Source: Caulobacteraceae bacterium (GTDB taxonomy: Bacteria; Pseudomonadota; Alphaproteobacteria; Caulobacterales; Caulobacteraceae). Taken from it: a stretch of 34,884 bases of DNA. The DNA lies in assembly GCA_027487945.1 (NCBI GenBank), contig JAIYCQ010000033.1, positions 1 through 34,884 on the forward strand, given 5' to 3'. Position numbers and translations under genes: made by a program. Below the pieces are notes generated by a model. It did no database searches. It worked only from the letters and a program-made list of their open reading frames with translations, and was not told the origin of the DNA. Below are positions 24,778 to 34,880 of the stretch, in pieces. Numbering within the stretch: the first letter of the stretch is position 1; each line of letters opens with the position of its first letter.

Positions 24778-25551
24778 TCATGTCGCGGCGATAGAGACCA
24801 CCCGGCGGTCGGCGTCCAGCCGCACGGTCGCCGTCGCCGCCACCCCGCCGGCCAGCATGTGCCGGGTGATCCGCTCGAAGTGCTGGATGAACCGCGCGAT
24901 CGCCGCGCGCCGCGCCGCCGGAAGCGCGTCGGCGGGCAGGCCCATCAACCCCGCCTCCTGCTCGCAGCGCCAGTCCAGCACCGCCCCGAAATCCGGCGCG
25001 GCAAGATGAACAAGGGCGTCGAACCGGGCGAAGAAGGTCTGGTAGGGACCGGCGAGGGCGGCGTTGGTCCACCGTCGCCAGACGCCGTCGGGATCGTCGT
25101 CCCGCTCGAGCGCGTTGACCGGGCTCGCCAGCGCGTCGTCGTCCTGCGGCGTCCCGCCGAGGCACCATCCGTCGACGAGAACCACCCGGGCGCCGCCGGC
25201 GAAGGGCCGGGGCGTGGTCCGGTCGTCCGCCAGCTTGTCGAAGCGGGGCAGCAGGGCGGGCCCACCGACCAGCAGGTCATCCAGCACCGCCGTGGCCAAG
25301 GCCAGATCATGCGTCCCCGGTGGCCCTCTGACGGCCAGCAGCGGATGGGTCGAGCGCGCCAGGTCCGATCGCTCGGCCCGGGTCAGGTAGACATCGTCGA
25401 GCGACAGCGCCACGCCGCCGAGGCGCGCCGCAGCGGCGTTGGCCAATGTGGATTTGCCCGACCCCTGCGCCCCGGCGATCCCGATCAGCACCGGTTCCTC
25501 GCGCCCCGTCGCGAGCGCGTCGATCAGGCGGAGCAGGGTGGTGTCGATCAT
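24778..25551 (-). CDS. P-loop kinase, glycerate-kinase (GLYK)-like
   Basis: A 257-residue P-loop NTPase. Walker A is at residues 27-35 (GAQGSGKST), followed by ALSLDDVYLTRAER, which is the substrate/Mg region. Further blocks are VRGPPGTHD, RFDKLADDRT and VVLVDGWCLGG (Walker B-like strand), with an FEALVHL-like strand (FDALVHLAAP) and a C-terminal helix RFIQHFERITRHML. This order is that of D-glycerate 3-kinase of the plant GLYK type and its bacterial relatives. The substrate is inferred from family. The ATG at 25551 is preferred since GGAGGGAGG lies just upstream. It is flanked by flagellar genes but has no obvious flagellar role. Confidence 0.78.
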   Translation of the reverse strand: MIDTTLLRLIDALATGREEPVLIGIAGAQGSGKSTLANAAAARLGGVALSLDDVYLTRAERSDLARSTHPLLAVRGPPGTHDLALATAVLDDLLVGGPALLPRFDKLADDRTTPRPFAGGARVVLVDGWCLGGTPQDDDALASPVNALERDDDPDGVWRRWTNAALAGPYQTFFARFDALVHLAAPDFGAVLDWRCEQEAGLMGLPADALPAARRAAIARFIQHFERITRHMLAGGVAATATVRLDADRRVVSIAAT

Positions 25552-25580
25552 GCGGCAGCCTCCCTCCGCGCCGGCGGTTC

Positions 25581-25597
25581 GTAAACCGGCATTAACC
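25581..25597 (+). promoter_or_regulatory. CtrA-type box upstream of fliQ
   Basis: GTAAACCGGCATTAACC matches TTAA-N7-TTAACC with one mismatch (GTAA). It lies 54 bp before the fliQ ATG, with a leader long enough for a start near 25620. Caulobacter fliQ is a known CtrA-activated class II promoter. Confidence 0.75.
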
Positions 25598-25650
25598 ATG
25601 TTCGGGCGACTTAGCAGGATGTTCCCAGCGATTCCCCGCGAGGCTTTCCC

Positions 25651-25914
25651 ATGAACGGCGCCGAAGTGCTCGACATCGGCCGTGACGCCATCTGGCTGAC
25701 GCTGCAGCTGTCGGCGCCGGTTCTCATCGTCGGCCTCATCGTCGGTGTCGGGATCGGCCTGGTCCAGGCCCTGACCCAGATCCAGGAAGCCACGCTCGTC
25801 TATGCCCCGAAGATCGTCGCCATCTTCATCGCCCTGCTGGTCTTCCTGCCGCTCATGGGCGCCCTGATGGGCGGCTTCATGAACCAGATCGCCGCCCGCA
25901 TCTCGGCGATGTGA
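25651..25914 (+). CDS. fliQ: Flagellar type III export gate protein FliQ
   Basis: An 87-residue export-gate protein with two transmembrane helices (LTLQLSAPVLIVGLIVGVGIGLVQ and KIVAIFIALLVFLPLMGALM) joined by the conserved QALTQIQEATLVYAPK loop. Full family length. First gene of the fliQ-fliR-flhB run; fliR starts 7 bp after the stop. Confidence 0.98.
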   Translation: MNGAEVLDIGRDAIWLTLQLSAPVLIVGLIVGVGIGLVQALTQIQEATLVYAPKIVAIFIALLVFLPLMGALMGGFMNQIAARISAM

Positions 25915-25921
25915 GGGCGCC

Positions 25922-26674
25922 GTGGAGGCCTACGCCACCGCAGCCCAGGTCTACGCCGCCGGCCTCGTCTTCGCGCGGGTCGGGGCCATGGTCATGCTGG
26001 TGCCGGGCCTGGGCGACGCCAGCGTGCCGCCGCGTATCCGGCTGTCCTTCGCGCTGCTGATGTCGCTGATCCTGACGCCGCTGGTCGCGCCCCAGGTCGT
26101 TGTGCCGCCCGCCGTCAGCGGGGCTGCAGGCGAGGTGATCCGCGAGGTGCTGATCGGGCTGATGATCGGGGCCGTCCTGCGCATGACGCTCAGCGCCCTG
26201 GCCGTGGCCGGCGAAGTCGTCGCCATCCAGACCACCCTGGGGTTCGCCCAGACCGCCAACCCCAGCCAGGCGCAACCGAGCGCCACCCTGTCGACCTTCC
26301 TGAACCTGATCGGCGTCACCCTGGTGATGACCACCGACCTGCATCACCTGTTCTTCGCGGCCATGGTCAACTCCTTCGACCTGTTTCCCTTCAGCCGCAC
26401 GCCGCCGATCGGTGACGCCGCCACCCTGGCGGTCCAGACCTTCGCCGGATCCTTCGCCCTCGGCATCCAGCTGTCGGCGCCGGTGATCGTGTTCTCGATC
26501 GTCTTCAACATCGCCACTGGCCTGGTGGGTCGGGTGATGCCGCAGTTCCAGATCTTCTTCGTCGCCTCGCCGCTGGCGGTGATCTTCGGCCTGTCGATCT
26601 TCGCGCTCAGCCTGGGGACCATCGGCATGGTCTGGACCGACCGCTTCCGCGACGTGCTGGGGGCGTTCAGCTAG
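25922..26674 (+). CDS. fliR: Flagellar type III export gate protein FliR
   Basis: A 250-residue membrane protein of the export gate. Six hydrophobic segments are visible, including FARVGAMVMLVPGLGDASVP (the conserved start of FliR), IRLSFALLMSLILTPLV, GEVIREVLIGLMIGAVLRM and the C-terminal FQIFFVASPLAVIFGLSIFALSLGTIGM. The start is a GTG, 7 bp after the fliQ stop, with GAGGG near the end of fliQ. Its stop abuts the flhB start with no gap. Confidence 0.97.
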   Translation: MEAYATAAQVYAAGLVFARVGAMVMLVPGLGDASVPPRIRLSFALLMSLILTPLVAPQVVVPPAVSGAAGEVIREVLIGLMIGAVLRMTLSALAVAGEVVAIQTTLGFAQTANPSQAQPSATLSTFLNLIGVTLVMTTDLHHLFFAAMVNSFDLFPFSRTPPIGDAATLAVQTFAGSFALGIQLSAPVIVFSIVFNIATGLVGRVMPQFQIFFVASPLAVIFGLSIFALSLGTIGMVWTDRFRDVLGAFS

Positions 26675-27763
26675 ATGGCCGACGAGTCCGCAGCCAAAAC
26701 AGAAGAACCGACACCCAAGAAGCTGGCTGACGCCCGCAAGAAGGGGGATGTCGCAAAGTCGATGGACATCCCGCAGCTGGCCTCTCTGGCCGGCGCCTTC
26801 GGGGTCATGGCCATCGGCGGCGGCTGGTTCCTGCGCGACATGGCCATGCGGTTGATGCCGTTCGTGGCCCATCCGCAGGACATCGACCTGTCCGGTCCCG
26901 GCGCGATGCAGGTCGCCACAGAGGCGAGCATCGCCGCCGCCCCGCTGACGATCACCGTCCTGGCGGCCGCCGGCCTGGCCGGCGGCGTCGGCTACCTGAT
27001 GCAGACCGGCTTCATGCTGACCGGCGAGAAGCTGAAGCCCGAAGCCAAGAAGATCTCACCCCTGGAGGGCTTCAAGCGCATCTTCGGCGTCGAGGGACTG
27101 GTGCAGTTCCTGAAGTCGGTGCTGAAGATCGTCGTCACCGGCTGGGTGGCGTGGCTTGTCCTGAAGCCCCGCGCCGCCGAGCTGAGCGCCCTGGCCAGCA
27201 TGGAGCCTGCCGCCATCCTGCCGCTCAGCGCCGACCTGACCAAGGCGCTGTTCTACGCCGTGATGGCCTTTCTCGCCCTCACCGCCGGACTCGACTGGTT
27301 CTGGCAGAAGCAGCGGTTCACCGCCCGGATGCGCATGTCCCGCGAGGAGTTGAAGGAAGAGTTCAAACAGTCCGACGGCGACCCGCACGTGAAGGCGAAG
27401 CAGCGCCAGATCCGGGCCGAGCGCTCGCGCCGGCGGATGATGCAGAACGTGCCCAACGCCACCGTCGTGATCATGAACCCGACCCACTACGCCGTGGCGC
27501 TGCGCTACGAGGCCGGGGAAACCGCCGCGCCGGAGTGCGTGGCCAAGGGTGTCGACGACCTCGCCCTGCGGATCAGGGCCCTGGCCGAGGACAGCGGCGT
27601 TGCGGTCATCGAGGACCCGCCCCTGGCCCGCGCCCTCTACGCCGCCGTCGACGTCGACCAGCAGATTCCCGAAGCCCATTTCGAGGCGGTGGCCAGGATC
27701 ATCGGCTTTGTCATGAGCGCCGCCCAGCGCCGCGCCGGCGCCCCGCGCGCCAGACCGCTTTAG
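26675..27763 (+). CDS. flhB: Flagellar export switch protein FlhB
   Basis: A 362-residue export-specificity switch. The N-terminus is EPTPKKLADARKKGDVAKSMD. Four membrane helices follow, then a basic linker (RMSREELKEEFKQSDGDPHVKAK) and the self-cleavage site Asn268-Pro269-Thr270-His271 (MNPTHYAVALRY). The cytoplasmic FlhB-C domain ends in EDPPLARALYAAVDVDQQIPEAHFEAVA. The ATG lies directly after the fliR stop. The cckA start is 12 bp beyond its stop, so cckA may be cotranscribed. Confidence 0.98.
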   Translation: MADESAAKTEEPTPKKLADARKKGDVAKSMDIPQLASLAGAFGVMAIGGGWFLRDMAMRLMPFVAHPQDIDLSGPGAMQVATEASIAAAPLTITVLAAAGLAGGVGYLMQTGFMLTGEKLKPEAKKISPLEGFKRIFGVEGLVQFLKSVLKIVVTGWVAWLVLKPRAAELSALASMEPAAILPLSADLTKALFYAVMAFLALTAGLDWFWQKQRFTARMRMSREELKEEFKQSDGDPHVKAKQRQIRAERSRRRMMQNVPNATVVIMNPTHYAVALRYEAGETAAPECVAKGVDDLALRIRALAEDSGVAVIEDPPLARALYAAVDVDQQIPEAHFEAVARIIGFVMSAAQRRAGAPRARPL

Positions 27764-27775
27764 CGAGTATCTTAC

Positions 27776-29908
<2,133 letters not shown>

Positions 29909-29918
29909 GCGGCGAGGG

Positions 29919-30833
29919 TCAGCCGCGCCGGAGCGGCGGCTCGCGCAGAACGATCCGGCAGACCCCGGCCAGAAGCTCTGTCGTGCCCGAGAGCAGGGCC
30001 TTCAGTTCGCTGACCAGAAGCGGACTCAGCGTGATCCCGCCGCCCGGCGCGTCCGACAGCAGGCCCGCGGCCCGGGCCGCCTTCAGCACGCCGGCGACCT
30101 GCATCCTTGAGGTCCCGCAGGCCCGCGCGGTGTCGGAAGCCGACCGCGCCGGCCGCAGGTTCGACCGGAAGATATCGTCGTGATCGCCCGACAGCAGGAT
30201 GTCCGCCAGGATGTTCATGCCGGCGTACCGCTGGGAGAAGAGGTCCAGCGGACTCTTGTGCGCGGGATGCCGGCGCAGTTGCGCCTGGTTCACCGCACCG
30301 ATGGTCACCATCATCTCGATGAACAGTTCGTCGAGTCGCTCCCGGACCGCGCCGATCGCCGGATCCAGCGCCGCCCGGACGTCCAGCTCGAGCGCCATCC
30401 GGGACGTCATCGCGTCGCGCAGCCTTGGCGTGGTGCGGAACCGCAACTCACGTCCCGTCGCGGCGGCGGCCGGCTCGATGTAGCCGATGGCCTGGAGGTA
30501 CAGCAGCAGCGCCCGCGCCCGGCCGGGCCCCGAGACCGTCGCCGCCAGCATGGCGTCGCTCATCCGGGCTGCGGTCAGTCCGCCCGGGGTCGCTTCGAGC
30601 TGCAGCGACCAGGCGCAGGCCGCGAAACGTCCCATGTCCCGAAGCAGTCTGCAGACCTCGCCCTCGAGTCCCGGACGGGGCTGCCAGGCGCGGACAAGCT
30701 CGGGCGCCGCGGCCACAAAGCGCGGCTCCCGCCAGAAGTCCGGGTATGGCCAGTCCTGGGCGAGGAAGGCCGCCAGGCGCTCGACGGGCTCCGGATCAAG
30801 GCGGCCCTCGGGGTCTCTCTCCAGCTGCTGCAA
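29919..30833 (-). CDS. Unknown protein with HTH-like C-terminus
   Basis: A 304-residue protein I cannot assign to a named family. The C-terminal third holds a helix-turn-helix-like pattern (SASDTARACGTSRMQVAGVLKAARAAGLL) followed by a wing-like SDAPGGGITLS. The N-terminal part is helical with several Trp (AFLAQDWPYPDFWREP). A middle helix carries ELFIEMMVTIGAVNQ. A transcriptional regulator is plausible. The only start available after the upstream stop is a TTG at 30833, with GGGGG five bases before it. It is convergent with cckA (10 bp between) and divergent from the RTX gene across a CtrA-like element. Confidence 0.6.
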   Translation of the reverse strand: MQQLERDPEGRLDPEPVERLAAFLAQDWPYPDFWREPRFVAAAPELVRAWQPRPGLEGEVCRLLRDMGRFAACAWSLQLEATPGGLTAARMSDAMLAATVSGPGRARALLLYLQAIGYIEPAAAATGRELRFRTTPRLRDAMTSRMALELDVRAALDPAIGAVRERLDELFIEMMVTIGAVNQAQLRRHPAHKSPLDLFSQRYAGMNILADILLSGDHDDIFRSNLRPARSASDTARACGTSRMQVAGVLKAARAAGLLSDAPGGGITLSPLLVSELKALLSGTTELLAGVCRIVLREPPLRRG

Positions 30834-30900
30834 GTCGCCCCCGTAAGCTCCCGGACGTCATCCCTATGGCAGAGGTTGCAAAACCTAACGCGACAAAAGG

Positions 30901-30916
30901 TTAAGGCGAGTTAATT
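30901..30916. promoter_or_regulatory. CtrA-like element with N6 spacing
   Basis: On the minus strand TTAA-CTCGCC-TTAACC, i.e. the CtrA halves one base closer than the canonical N7. It lies 68 bp upstream of the unknown minus-strand gene and 160 bp before the RTX ATG, so it could serve either direction. Confidence 0.4.
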
Positions 30917-30966
30917 ATTGCAGTGCCTGATTTTCCGTTCCGGCATATACGTCCGAGTTGGTGCAA

Positions 30967-31020
30967 AAAGGGTCTGCCCCGGTCGGGATTCGGGCAGTCG
31001 AACGCTGTTCGCGACCCTTT
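30967..31020 (+). ncRNA. Candidate three-way-junction RNA in the RTX leader
   Basis: AAAGGGT (30967-30973) pairs with ACCCTTT (31014-31020). Inside, CTGCCC/GGGCAG (30974-30979 and 30992-30997, 12-nt loop) and CGAAC/GTTCG (30999-31003 and 31007-31011, 3-nt loop) form two hairpins with 0, 1 and 2 junction bases. A further hairpin (31029-31043, CGCAT/ATGCG) precedes the Shine-Dalgarno AAGGGG at 31061. It is not a tRNA or any riboswitch I know. The structure is a manual prediction only. Confidence 0.5.
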
Positions 31021-31076
31021 GAGCCGGACGCATGTGGGATGCGCTCCAGAAGTGGACTTCAAGGGGATTGATCTAA

Positions 31077-32858
31077 ATGGCGAATATCACGGGTACCGGC
31101 GGCGACGACACGCTGCCTGGCACTGGCGCGGATGACCTTATCAGCGGTCTGGGCGGCAGCGATACGATCACCGGCCTCGGCGGCAATGACACGCTCGTCG
31201 GCGGCACGGGCAACGACTCCCTCGACGGCGGCACGGGTGACGACACCATGACCGGCGGCGCGGGCGACGACACCTACTACGTCGACAGCCTGCTCGACTC
31301 GGTCAGCGAAGCCGGCACGGGCGGCAATGACACGGTGATCTCGTCCGTGTCCTGGACCCTGGCCTCGGGCTTCGAGAACCTGACGCTGCTGGAATCCGGC
31401 GGCGCGATCAACGGCACCGGCAACGGCGGCTCCAACACCATCATTGGCAACAGCTTCGCCAACATCCTGTCGGGCGCCACGGGCGTCGACACCCTGAGCG
31501 GCGGCGGCGGCGATGATACGCTGTCGGGCGCGGCGGGCGATGACACCCTGACGGGCGGCCTCGGCGCCGACACGCTCAGTGGCGGCCTCGGCGCGGACAC
31601 CATGTTCGGCCAGCAGGGCGATGACACCTACATCGTCGACAACGTCCTCGACGTCGTCAGCGAGATCGGCGGCAACGGCATCGACACCGTCATGTCGTTC
31701 GTGACCTGGACCCTGGGCGCCTCGGTCGAGAACCTGACGCTGTATGAGAGCGGCGGCGCGATCAACGGCATCGGCAACGGCTGGGACAACGTCATCACCG
31801 GCAACGAGTCGGCCAACACCCTCGAGGGTTTCGCCGGCGACGACATCCTGCTCGGCGGCGGCGGCTTTGACACCCTGATGGGCGGTTCGGCCAACGACAC
31901 CCTGAGCGGTGGCGAAGGCAACGACCTGCTCGACGGCGGTCTTCAGGACGACGTGCTGAACGGCGACGCCGGCGACGACACCCTCTACGGCCAGGCCGGC
32001 CTCGACACCCTGACCGGCGGCGAAGGCGACGACACGCTGTACGGCGGCGCCGACGCGGACTCCCTCACGGGCGGCCACGGCGATGACTACCTCGACGGCG
32101 GCGACGGCGCGGACATCATGTTCGGCTCGCAGGGCAGCGACACCTATGTCGTCAACAACGTGGGCGACGTCGCCAACGAGACCGGTGGCAACGGCATCGA
32201 TACGGTCCTGTCCAACATCACCTGGACCCTGGCTGCCTCGATCGAGAACCTGACGCTGAACAACTCCGGCGGCGCCATCAACGGCATCGGCAACGGCTGG
32301 GACAACGTCATCACCGGCAACAATTTCGCCAACGTGCTGCAGGGCTTCGCCGGCGCTGACACCCTCAATGGCGGTGCCGGCAATGACACCCTGCAGGGCG
32401 GGTCGGGCACCGACGTCCTCGACGGCGGCGTGGGCAACGACGCCCTCGACGGCGGCCTGCAGGACGACGTCCTGACCGGCGGCGCGGGCTCCGACCTTCT
32501 GACGGGCCAACTCGGGGCTGACCGCTTCGTGTTCAGCGATGCCGACGTCGTGGTCGGCGCTGCCCAGCAGGACTCGATCTTCGACCTGTCCTTCACCCAG
32601 GGCGATATCGTCGACCTGTCGGCGATCGACGCCAACACCGGCCTGGGCGGCGACCAGGGGTTCACCTTCGTCAGCGCCTTCACCAACACCGCTGGCCAGG
32701 CGACCGCGACCTTCGCGGCCGGGGTGACCACCATCGCCCTCGACGTCAACGGCGACGGTGTCGCGGACTTCGTGATCGCCGTCACCGGCGATGTCACGGG
32801 GTCGACCGGCAACCTGTACACGGGTGTCGCCGACACCAACGGCGGCTGGGTCCTCTAG
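31077..32858 (+). CDS. RTX calcium-binding protein, type I secretion substrate
   Basis: A 593-residue acidic protein made of Gly/Asp-rich nonapeptide repeats of the GGxGxDxLx type ([17 protein letters not shown] and many more), which fold as calcium-filled parallel beta rolls outside the cell. Three longer modules (each with WTL...ENLTL...GGAING...GN, starting near codons 69, 187 and 351) alternate with runs of RTX repeats. The C-terminal ~115 residues ([38 protein letters not shown] ... [19 protein letters not shown]) match the serralysin/M10 C-terminal secretion domain. There is no N-terminal signal peptide, as expected for type I export. No catalytic domain is evident, so a surface matrix or adhesion role is possible. 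ABC/MFP export genes are not in the window. Confidence 0.9.
   Translation: MANITGTGGDDTLPGTGADDLISGLGGSDTITGLGGNDTLVGGTGNDSLDGGTGDDTMTGGAGDDTYYVDSLLDSVSEAGTGGNDTVISSVSWTLASGFENLTLLESGGAINGTGNGGSNTIIGNSFANILSGATGVDTLSGGGGDDTLSGAAGDDTLTGGLGADTLSGGLGADTMFGQQGDDTYIVDNVLDVVSEIGGNGIDTVMSFVTWTLGASVENLTLYESGGAINGIGNGWDNVITGNESANTLEGFAGDDILLGGGGFDTLMGGSANDTLSGGEGNDLLDGGLQDDVLNGDAGDDTLYGQAGLDTLTGGEGDDTLYGGADADSLTGGHGDDYLDGGDGADIMFGSQGSDTYVVNNVGDVANETGGNGIDTVLSNITWTLAASIENLTLNNSGGAINGIGNGWDNVITGNNFANVLQGFAGADTLNGGAGNDTLQGGSGTDVLDGGVGNDALDGGLQDDVLTGGAGSDLLTGQLGADRFVFSDADVVVGAAQQDSIFDLSFTQGDIVDLSAIDANTGLGGDQGFTFVSAFTNTAGQATATFAAGVTTIALDVNGDGVADFVIAVTGDVTGSTGNLYTGVADTNGGWVL
31761..31805 (+). repeat. 45-bp exact direct repeat, copy 1 (RTX gene)
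   Basis: The 45 bp at 31761-31805 recur exactly at 32277-32321, 516 bp (172 codons) further on. Both encode [15 protein letters not shown] within long modules 2 and 3. Identity at third positions points to recent duplication or gene conversion. Confidence 0.9.
32277..32321 (+). repeat. 45-bp exact direct repeat, copy 2 (RTX gene)
   Basis: Second copy of the repeat at 31761-31805, inside module 3. The corresponding stretch of module 1 (from 31407) has diverged. Confidence 0.9.
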
Positions 32859-32863
32859 CCTCA

Positions 32864-32883
32864 AGCCGGCCTTCGGGCCGGCT
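32864..32883 (+). terminator. TTCG-capped hairpin after the RTX gene
   Basis: AGCCGGCC (32864-32871), TTCG, GGCCGGCT (32876-32883): an 8-bp perfect stem with a stable tetraloop, 5 bp after the stop. It has no T tract and probably works with the terminator behind it. Confidence 0.6.
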
Positions 32884-32896
32884 CCGGCCCACGATC

Positions 32897-32931
32897 AGCC
32901 CCGGTGCGACCTGCTCGCGCCGGGGCTTTTT
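32897..32931 (+). terminator. Rho-independent terminator of the RTX gene
   Basis: AGCCCCGG (32897-32904) pairs with CCGGGGCT (32920-32927) across a 15-nt loop. The stem runs straight into TTTTT (32927-32931). It is the clearest intrinsic terminator in the window. Confidence 0.85.
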
Positions 32932-33041
32932 CGTGGCTGCGGGGCTGCCGTCCATCGCAGGCGTTACGCGGAATTAACTGCCCCTCGGGGCCGTCGCGGC
33001 CTAGGCATCTGGTCCATCAGCAATCCCGGGAGGGCTTCCCC

Positions 33042-34880
33042 ATGCAGAATCGTCGCGAATTCCTGTTCGCCGCCTCCGCCACCGCCGCGATGGCGGCCGC
33101 CGCCGCGCCTCGGGGCGCCGTCGCCGCCGCCCTGACCAGCGACCCGGCCGAGGTCGCCAGGCAGAATGCCCTGTTCGCCCAGCTCGTCGACCGTCAGCTG
33201 CGTCGCTCACCGGAGACGGCGACCAGCCTCGGTGTCGACAAGGGCGACCGGGCCTGGACCAAGTCCGCCCTGTCCGACTTCTCCCTCACCGCCCTCAAGG
33301 AGAGCGGTCAGCAGGGCGCCCAGGCCCTGGCCGACCTGCGCAAGATCGATCGCAGCAAGCTGGCCGGTCTCGACGCGGTGAACTACGATACCGTCGAGTT
33401 CGTGCTGGCCATCGGCGACGCCTTCACCCGCCAGTTCGACTACAACGGCGCCTACGGCGGCGCGCCCTACGTCCTCAGCCAGCTGACCGGCGCCTATCAG
33501 CAGCTGCCGGACTTCCTGGACAGCCAGCACGTCATCGAGACGAAGGCCGACGCCGACGCCTATATGGCCCGGATGGAGGCCTTTGGTCGCGTCCTCGATC
33601 AGGAGGTCGAGGTCGGTCGCCACGACGCCGGTCTCGGAGTCATCCCCGCCGACTTCACGATCGACAAGGCGCTGGTGCAGTTCAAGGCCATGCTCGGCGT
33701 CGCCGCGGAGGCCTCGCCGCTGGTGACCTCCATCGCCCGCCGGACGAAGGAAAAGGCCATAGAGGGCGACTACGCCGGCGAGGCCGCCCGGCTGTACGCG
33801 GACAAGGTCCGTCCCGCCCTCGAGCGTCAGGCCGCGCTGCTGACGGAATGGCGCGCCAGGGCTGTACACGACGCTGGCGTCTGGCGGCTGCCGAAGGGCG
33901 AGGACTACTACCGCACCGCCCTGGAGAGCTACACGACCTCGAAGATCACCCCGGCCGAAATCCACCAGACCGGCCTCGATATGGTCGCCAGCCTGGGCGC
34001 CCAGGCCGACAGGCTGATGCGCAAGGCGGGCTACACCTCCGGCACCGTCGGCGAGCGCTTCCGGCAGATGTACGCCGATCCGAAGCAACACTATCCGAAC
34101 ACGGACGAAGGCAAGGTCGAGCTGATCAAGGACCTGAACCGCAAGGTCGCCGAGATCATGCCCAGGTTGCCGAAGTACTTCGGCCAGCTCCCGAAGGCCC
34201 CCCTTGAGATCCGTCGCGTGCCCAAGGCCATCGAGGCCGGCGCCCCGGGCGGTTACTACAACTCCCCGACGCTCGACGGGTCGCGACCGGGCATCTACTG
34301 GATCAATCTGCGGGACAGCGCCGAGCAGCCGCGCTTCACCCTGCCGACCCTGACCTTCCACGAAGCGATCCCGGGCCACCATCTGCAGCTGGCGCTGAAC
34401 AACGAGGCCGGCGACCTGCCGCTGATCCGCAAGATGATCGGCTTCTCCGGCTACAGCGAGGGCTGGGCCCTCTACGCCGAAGAGCTGGCCGTGGAGATGG
34501 GCATGTATGAGGACGACGTCGAAGGCCAGATCGGCATGATCCACGACGCCATGTTCCGGGCTGTCCGCCTGGTCGTCGACAGCGGCATGCACGACAGGAA
34601 GTGGAGCCGCGAGCAGGCGCTGAAATACTACGTCGACACCATCGGCGACCAGGAGACCTCGGCGATCACCGAGATCGAACGCTACGTCGTGTGGCCCGGT
34701 CAGGCCTGCAGCTACATGGTCGGCAAGATCGAATGGATGCGGCTGCGCGCCAAGGCCCGCAAGGCGCTGGGCCGCAGGTTCGACATCCGCAAGTTCCACG
34801 ACGTGGGCCTGCTCTCGGGCGGCGTGCCGCTGACCGTGCTGGAAAAGGTCATCGACGGCTACATCGCCGGCGCGAAGTAG
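33042..34880 (+). CDS. DUF885-family putative metallopeptidase with Tat signal
   Basis: A 612-residue exported protein. The N-terminus MQNRREFLFAASATAAMAAAAAP is a twin-arginine signal (Arg-Arg at residues 4-5), implying folding in the cytoplasm before export. The DUF885 body follows, with the signature HEAIPGHH starting at His440-Glu441 and the GYSEGWALYAEELAVEMGMY block, thought to form a zinc site. It ends with GGVPLTVLEKVIDGYIA. GGGAGGG before the ATG at 33042 fixes the start; the open frame further upstream runs through the terminator region. Homologues are thought to be peptidases, but the substrate is unknown. The stop is in the window, so the gene is complete. Confidence 0.92.
   Translation: MQNRREFLFAASATAAMAAAAAPRGAVAAALTSDPAEVARQNALFAQLVDRQLRRSPETATSLGVDKGDRAWTKSALSDFSLTALKESGQQGAQALADLRKIDRSKLAGLDAVNYDTVEFVLAIGDAFTRQFDYNGAYGGAPYVLSQLTGAYQQLPDFLDSQHVIETKADADAYMARMEAFGRVLDQEVEVGRHDAGLGVIPADFTIDKALVQFKAMLGVAAEASPLVTSIARRTKEKAIEGDYAGEAARLYADKVRPALERQAALLTEWRARAVHDAGVWRLPKGEDYYRTALESYTTSKITPAEIHQTGLDMVASLGAQADRLMRKAGYTSGTVGERFRQMYADPKQHYPNTDEGKVELIKDLNRKVAEIMPRLPKYFGQLPKAPLEIRRVPKAIEAGAPGGYYNSPTLDGSRPGIYWINLRDSAEQPRFTLPTLTFHEAIPGHHLQLALNNEAGDLPLIRKMIGFSGYSEGWALYAEELAVEMGMYEDDVEGQIGMIHDAMFRAVRLVVDSGMHDRKWSREQALKYYVDTIGDQETSAITEIERYVVWPGQACSYMVGKIEWMRLRAKARKALGRRFDIRKFHDVGLLSGGVPLTVLEKVIDGYIAGAK

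Noticed and set aside
30867..30880. TGGCAG-AGG-TTGCA, resembling a sigma-54 promoter for the RTX gene
   Set aside because: GG and GC are 8 bases apart, not the required 10.
30967..31020. Reading the RTX leader structure as a tRNA or tRNA-like gene
   Set aside because: No T-arm consensus, no acceptor/CCA, too short (54 nt).
31100..32500. Periodic repeats as a CRISPR array
   Set aside because: They are in-frame codons of RTX nonapeptides, without constant repeats and unique spacers.
32964..32977. TTAC-N6-TTAA upstream of the DUF885 gene as a CtrA box
   Set aside because: Wrong half-site and wrong spacing together.
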